The notes below the pieces were generated by a model, which was given only the letters and a program-made list of their open reading frames with translations, ran no database searches and was not told the DNA's origin. From positions 1 to 16,027 of the forward strand of contig DYDC01000031.1 of NCBI GenBank assembly GCA_020718125.1: a stretch of DNA of 16,027 bases. Reading direction: 5' to 3'. Origin of the DNA: Methylacidiphilum sp. Its GTDB lineage: Bacteria > Verrucomicrobiota > Verrucomicrobiia > CAIQCK01. Shown here one piece after another: positions 13,438 through 16,027 of this stretch; position 1 is the first letter of the stretch, and every line of letters starts with the position of its first letter. The translations under genes were made by a program, and so were the position numbers.

Positions 13438-15458
13438 TCGTTGAATTTCTCCAGGCGGACGGGCACCAGCGGATCCTCCGCCGCCGGCGCGACGATCTGC
13501 TTCTGCACCTCGCTCACGAAGAACGGCACGAACACCGTGCCGCTCTTGACCTCGTGCGTCACGCGCGCCGCCGCGACCGCCGAGCCGTGGGCGCCGCACA
13601 GCCGGACCTTGCCGCCGTCGCGGATGCCGAGGGCCTTGGCGTCATCGGCGTTGATCTCGACGAAGCCCTCCGGGTAATCGAGCAGCAGGATGCTGTATTC
13701 CCGTTTGAGCGTCTCGCTGTGGCGCACGAGCGCGTTGCGGTGCCAATAGTAGAGTGAATTGCCGAACACCACCGTGAACGGAAACTCAGCCGAGACCTTG
13801 ACCACCGTCGGCGGGCGCGGCACAGGCACGAACCTGAACGCGCCGGCGGGTATGCCCTCGCTGAACAGGTAGCGCGTGCCAAGCGGGCGATCTTTCGTGC
13901 AGGGCCATTGGCGGCCGTATTCGCGGGCGAGGTTCTCGTAATTCGCGCCGCTGTAGAACGGCACGACCTGCCCGATCTCGTCCATCACATCGGCGGCGGA
14001 CTCGTATTTCCAGTCGGCCCCCAGCGATCGGCCGAGCCGCGTCAGTTGCTGCCACGACGGCAGCGGGCCTGGCGGCGGTTCGATGACGTGGTCGGCGATC
14101 TGAATCCGGCGCTCTGTGCTGGTGTAGGTGACGCGTTCCTCGCCGAACGCCGCGACAGGCAGCACAACGTGCGCGTGCCTGGTCGTCTCGGTCATGAACA
14201 GGTGCTGCGCCACGACCAGTTCGCACGCTTTCAGCGCGTCCGAGGCGTTGCCAAACATCTCCGTAGCGACGGGGTCGTAGCGGAGCAGCCAGAGCAACTT
14301 GGTCTTGCCGCGGTTGCTGCTGTCGAGAATCGAGCGCGCACCGGCGCCCGGCGCGGCGGGCGGCTGCACCTTCCAGACCGGCTCCACCGCTGCGCGCGCG
14401 GCGGCGTCCGAGACAGGCCGGTAACCGGGCAGGCGGTCCGGCAGCATGCCCATGTCGCACACGCCTTGAAGATTGTTGTGCTCGGTCAGCGGGAACAGGC
14501 CCGCGCCGGGTTTGCCGATGTGACCGGTGAGCAACGCGAGATTGACGGTGGTGCGGATGGCGTCCTTGCGGCGCGTCTCAATGCCGGTGGAATAGAGCAA
14601 CGCGGCCGAATTCGCGCGAGCGTAGGCGAGCGCCGTGGCCTCGATGGATTCAGCCGCCACACCGCACACCTCGGCGACTTGTAGCAGATCGTAGCTTCGC
14701 ACCTGCTCCAGAAATGGTTCGTAGTCACGACAGTGGGCCTTGATGAATGGCAGATTCATCAGCCCTCGGTCCACGATGATCTTCGCCATCGCGCCGTAGA
14801 GCATGACCTCGGTGCCCGGCTTGATCTGAAGGAAAATGTCGGCGCTTTCGGCGACGCGATGACGGCGCGTGTCAATGACGATGAGCTTCGATCCGCTGAG
14901 CTTGGAGCGAATGACCCGGCCACCGATAGTCGGCAATTGCCGGCCGAGGTCCACGCCGTCCACGATGATCACTTCGCTCTGCGCCAGCTCGCTGATCGAG
15001 TTGGTGGCGGCCGGCACGCCGATCATGTCGAGCAGGACGTTGATGGAGTTGTTGCAATAGACGCCGGTGCCGTGGTCCACGTTGTTGGTGCCGACGACGG
15101 CACGGGCGAGTTTCTGGAGCAGATAACTTTCCTCGTTGGAACAACGCGGGGAGTTCAGGAAAGCCAGCGCGTCAGGCCCGTGCTTGGCGCGGATCTCGCG
15201 GATGCGGCCGGCGACGAAGCCGAGCGCCTCTTCCCAGCTCACTTCATGGAACGTCCCGTTCTTGCGCAGCAACGGCTGCTTGAGCCGATCGGGAGAGCTG
15301 GCAACCTCGTGGACGTTCCATCCACGCACACAGATTTTGCCCTCGTTGGTGGGGTGCGACATGCTGGGATACACGCCGTTGATCCGCGTGCCGTCCGCCT
15401 CCAGGTAGAGACCGCACCCGACGCCACAAAATGTGCAGGTTGTCAGCTTGTGCGCCAT
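13434..15458 (-). CDS. FdhF-like molybdopterin oxidoreductase lacking formate dehydrogenase active-site residues
   Basis: The 674-residue product follows E. coli FdhF along its length. It has the N-terminal [4Fe-4S] motif (CTFCGVGC and KICVRG; Cys8, 11, 15, 43), then the molybdopterin-binding domains with NLALLTGHIGKPGAG and NNLQGVCDMGMLPD. At the FdhF Sec140-His141 site the sequence reads DHGTGVYCNNSIN, so Tyr134-Cys135 replaces Sec/Cys-His. At the Arg333 site PLTEHNNLQG replaces PVRGQNNVQG. No TGA codon is present at the Sec position. A canonical formate oxidation site is therefore absent, although Cys135 might bind the metal with a one-residue shift. It is a soluble, cytoplasmic-type protein with no Tat signal. 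It is the first gene of the cluster, behind the putative Rex operator. Its substrate is unknown; a structural or electron-relay role is also possible. Confidence 0.9.
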   Translation of the reverse strand: MAHKLTTCTFCGVGCGLYLEADGTRINGVYPSMSHPTNEGKICVRGWNVHEVASSPDRLKQPLLRKNGTFHEVSWEEALGFVAGRIREIRAKHGPDALAFLNSPRCSNEESYLLQKLARAVVGTNNVDHGTGVYCNNSINVLLDMIGVPAATNSISELAQSEVIIVDGVDLGRQLPTIGGRVIRSKLSGSKLIVIDTRRHRVAESADIFLQIKPGTEVMLYGAMAKIIVDRGLMNLPFIKAHCRDYEPFLEQVRSYDLLQVAEVCGVAAESIEATALAYARANSAALLYSTGIETRRKDAIRTTVNLALLTGHIGKPGAGLFPLTEHNNLQGVCDMGMLPDRLPGYRPVSDAAARAAVEPVWKVQPPAAPGAGARSILDSSNRGKTKLLWLLRYDPVATEMFGNASDALKACELVVAQHLFMTETTRHAHVVLPVAAFGEERVTYTSTERRIQIADHVIEPPPGPLPSWQQLTRLGRSLGADWKYESAADVMDEIGQVVPFYSGANYENLAREYGRQWPCTKDRPLGTRYLFSEGIPAGAFRFVPVPRPPTVVKVSAEFPFTVVFGNSLYYWHRNALVRHSETLKREYSILLLDYPEGFVEINADDAKALGIRDGGKVRLCGAHGSAVAAARVTHEVKSGTVFVPFFVSEVQKQIVAPAAEDPLVPVRLEKFNE

Positions 15459-15544
15459 TAGATTGTTTCTTGGTTCGTTCCGCGTGGTTCAACGGCGCCA
15501 CGAGGCCATAGTGCTTTCATAACAGTGCGAAAAGTCGTCCGAGT

Positions 15545-15562
15545 TTGTGAAATATTTCACTA
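15545..15562. promoter_or_regulatory. Putative Rex (or CRP/FNR-family) operator
   Basis: TTGTGAAATATTTCACTA contains a perfect 14-base palindrome, GTGAAATATTTCAC (15547-15560). It matches the consensus of the redox repressor Rex (TTGTGAA, four bases, TTCACAA) with one mismatch, and lies 88 bases upstream of the first codon of the hydrogenase cluster. It also fits the CRP half-sites TGTGA-N6-TCACA with one mismatch, so the regulator family is not certain. Rex senses NADH/NAD+, which would suit a cluster encoding an NAD(P)H-linked module. Confidence 0.55.
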
Positions 15563-15628
15563 GGTAGCAAGTAGAAAAACACCTTCTCGTGTTTGATGGC
15601 AGAACTTCCGGGTTCTCTGACGCAGGTT

Positions 15629-15688
15629 GTTGGTGTCCCGCCTTTAGGCGGCGAAGTGACGATAACCGCTTAAAGGCGGGACACCAAC
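15629..15688. repeat. REP-like palindrome with 23-bp arms
   Basis: The left arm 15629-15651 (GTTGGTGTCCCGCCTTTAGG to GCGG) and right arm 15666-15688 are inverse complements over 23 bases with a single mismatch, around a 14-base loop. The transcript or single strand would form a very stable hairpin. Eleven-base direct copies of GTGTTTGATGG lie on both sides, at 15589-15599 and 15717-15727. The structure resembles a REP or MITE-like element; no transposase gene is present in the window. Confidence 0.75.
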
Positions 15689-15750
15689 GGCTTATGCCGC
15701 AGCAACCGAGAGTTCTGTGTTTGATGGGCGCAACTTGACACACGCGCCAA

Positions 15751-15830
15751 GTCCCGAAAGGGACGGTCGAGAATAGCCCGGCGTTTCAACGCTGGGTGGG
15801 CTGGCAACAAGGAACAAGCCCCGTCAGGGG
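15751..15830. repeat. Cluster of three short hairpins
   Basis: Three small palindromes follow one another: GTCCCGAAAGGGAC (15751-15764), CCCGGCGTTTCAACGCTGGG (15777-15796, one G-T pair) and CCCCGTCAGGGG (15819-15830). Each has tetraloop-sized or smaller loops. The arrangement is typical of dispersed intergenic repeats, and could also serve as a bidirectional terminator region for a gene beyond the window. Which of these applies cannot be told here. Confidence 0.6.
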
Positions 15831-16027
15831 GAATGGCACTTACATAGTCTCTGGCCGGAAACTCCCGTTTTCTGGAGCGGTGCCAGGCGTTGAGGGCGGC
15901 GTGCAAGCAACGAGGGGACGTTTTCTTGAGCGCTAACGGTCTGCACGCACCCCATCGGCCTGAAATCGCCGCGCACAGCGACACCGCTCCACTCAGGCTT
16001 GACTCGCTTCCCCAACGCGGCGGCTTC

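Larger units (their letters stand above)
15459..16027. other. Non-coding upstream region with operator and palindromic repeats
   Basis: These 569 bases lie upstream of the hydrogenase cluster. The part nearest the first gene (15459-15562) holds the likely promoter and a perfect palindrome. I could not assign convincing -35 and -10 boxes. From about 15589 to 15830 there are several palindromic repeats, described separately. Beyond 15840 two short minus-strand frames (about 63 and 104 codons) run through, but they overlap each other or cross the palindromes, have no recognisable motif and no clear ribosome site, so I do not call them genes. Confidence 0.6.

Noticed and set aside
15036..15090. 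Selenocysteine (in-frame TGA) in the FdhF-like gene
   Set aside because: The position aligned with Sec140 is a TAT (Tyr) codon followed by TGC (Cys). No in-frame TGA or SECIS-dependent readthrough needs to be assumed.
15670..16015. Small minus-strand genes of about 63 and 104 codons
   Set aside because: They overlap each other in different frames. The longer one crosses the palindromic repeats, and neither has a motif or clear ribosome-binding site.

Overview
The window is GC-rich and almost fully coding. Every convincing gene lies on the minus strand, so transcription runs from high to low coordinates. The organism cannot be fixed from this sequence alone. Three features suggest an uncultured Verrucomicrobiota-like (PVC-group) bacterium: the intergenic mosaics built from GGAGTATTGGAGT-, GGCCGAAATCCGAA- and GCGGAAT-type units, the GTCCCGCCTTTAGGCGG palindromes, and the neighbouring Gfo/Idh/MocA, ROK and LmbE genes. 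This placement is an inference from recollection.

Positions 4733-15458 hold a ten-gene, tightly coupled cluster (ATGA and TGATG overlaps at most junctions) encoding a membrane-bound group 4 [NiFe] hydrogenase of the Hyc/formate-hydrogenlyase type. In transcription order it comprises: an FdhF-like molybdopterin protein; a sulfhydrogenase beta-like iron-sulfur protein (HydB); a sulfhydrogenase gamma-like FAD/NAD(P)/[2Fe-2S] protein (HydG); a HycI-type maturation endopeptidase; a large NuoL/HycC-like antiporter subunit; a miniature internally deleted copy of that subunit; HycE (NuoC+NuoD fusion, catalytic); HycD (NuoH-like); HycF (ferredoxin); and HycG (small subunit). Both [NiFe]-binding CxxC motifs, the DPCxxC maturation site and the cleavable tail are present, so the hydrogenase should be functional.

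The cluster is unusual in several ways. It carries a soluble-hydrogenase diaphorase module (HydB/HydG) where Hyc systems have HycB. Its FdhF-like protein lacks the Sec/Cys-His pair and the Arg needed for formate oxidation. It encodes a 177-residue mini-antiporter that looks like a natural double deletion of its neighbour. The large antiporter subunit has Gln where the key TM5 Glu is expected. A perfect GTGAAATATTTCAC palindrome, matching a Rex (NADH/NAD+ sensor) operator, sits 88 bp upstream of the first gene. The working hypothesis is a redox-controlled complex linking NAD(P)H, and perhaps an unknown substrate of the molybdopterin protein, to H2 and ion movement across the membrane.

Positions 1-4644 hold a second group of genes for sugar or amino-sugar metabolism: a ROK-family protein, an LmbE/PIG-L deacetylase, a DegT/DnrJ/EryC1/StrS aminotransferase, and a Gfo/Idh/MocA oxidoreductase cut by the window start. 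Positions 15459-16027 are non-coding as far as can be seen. They contain the putative operator and several palindromic repeat elements.
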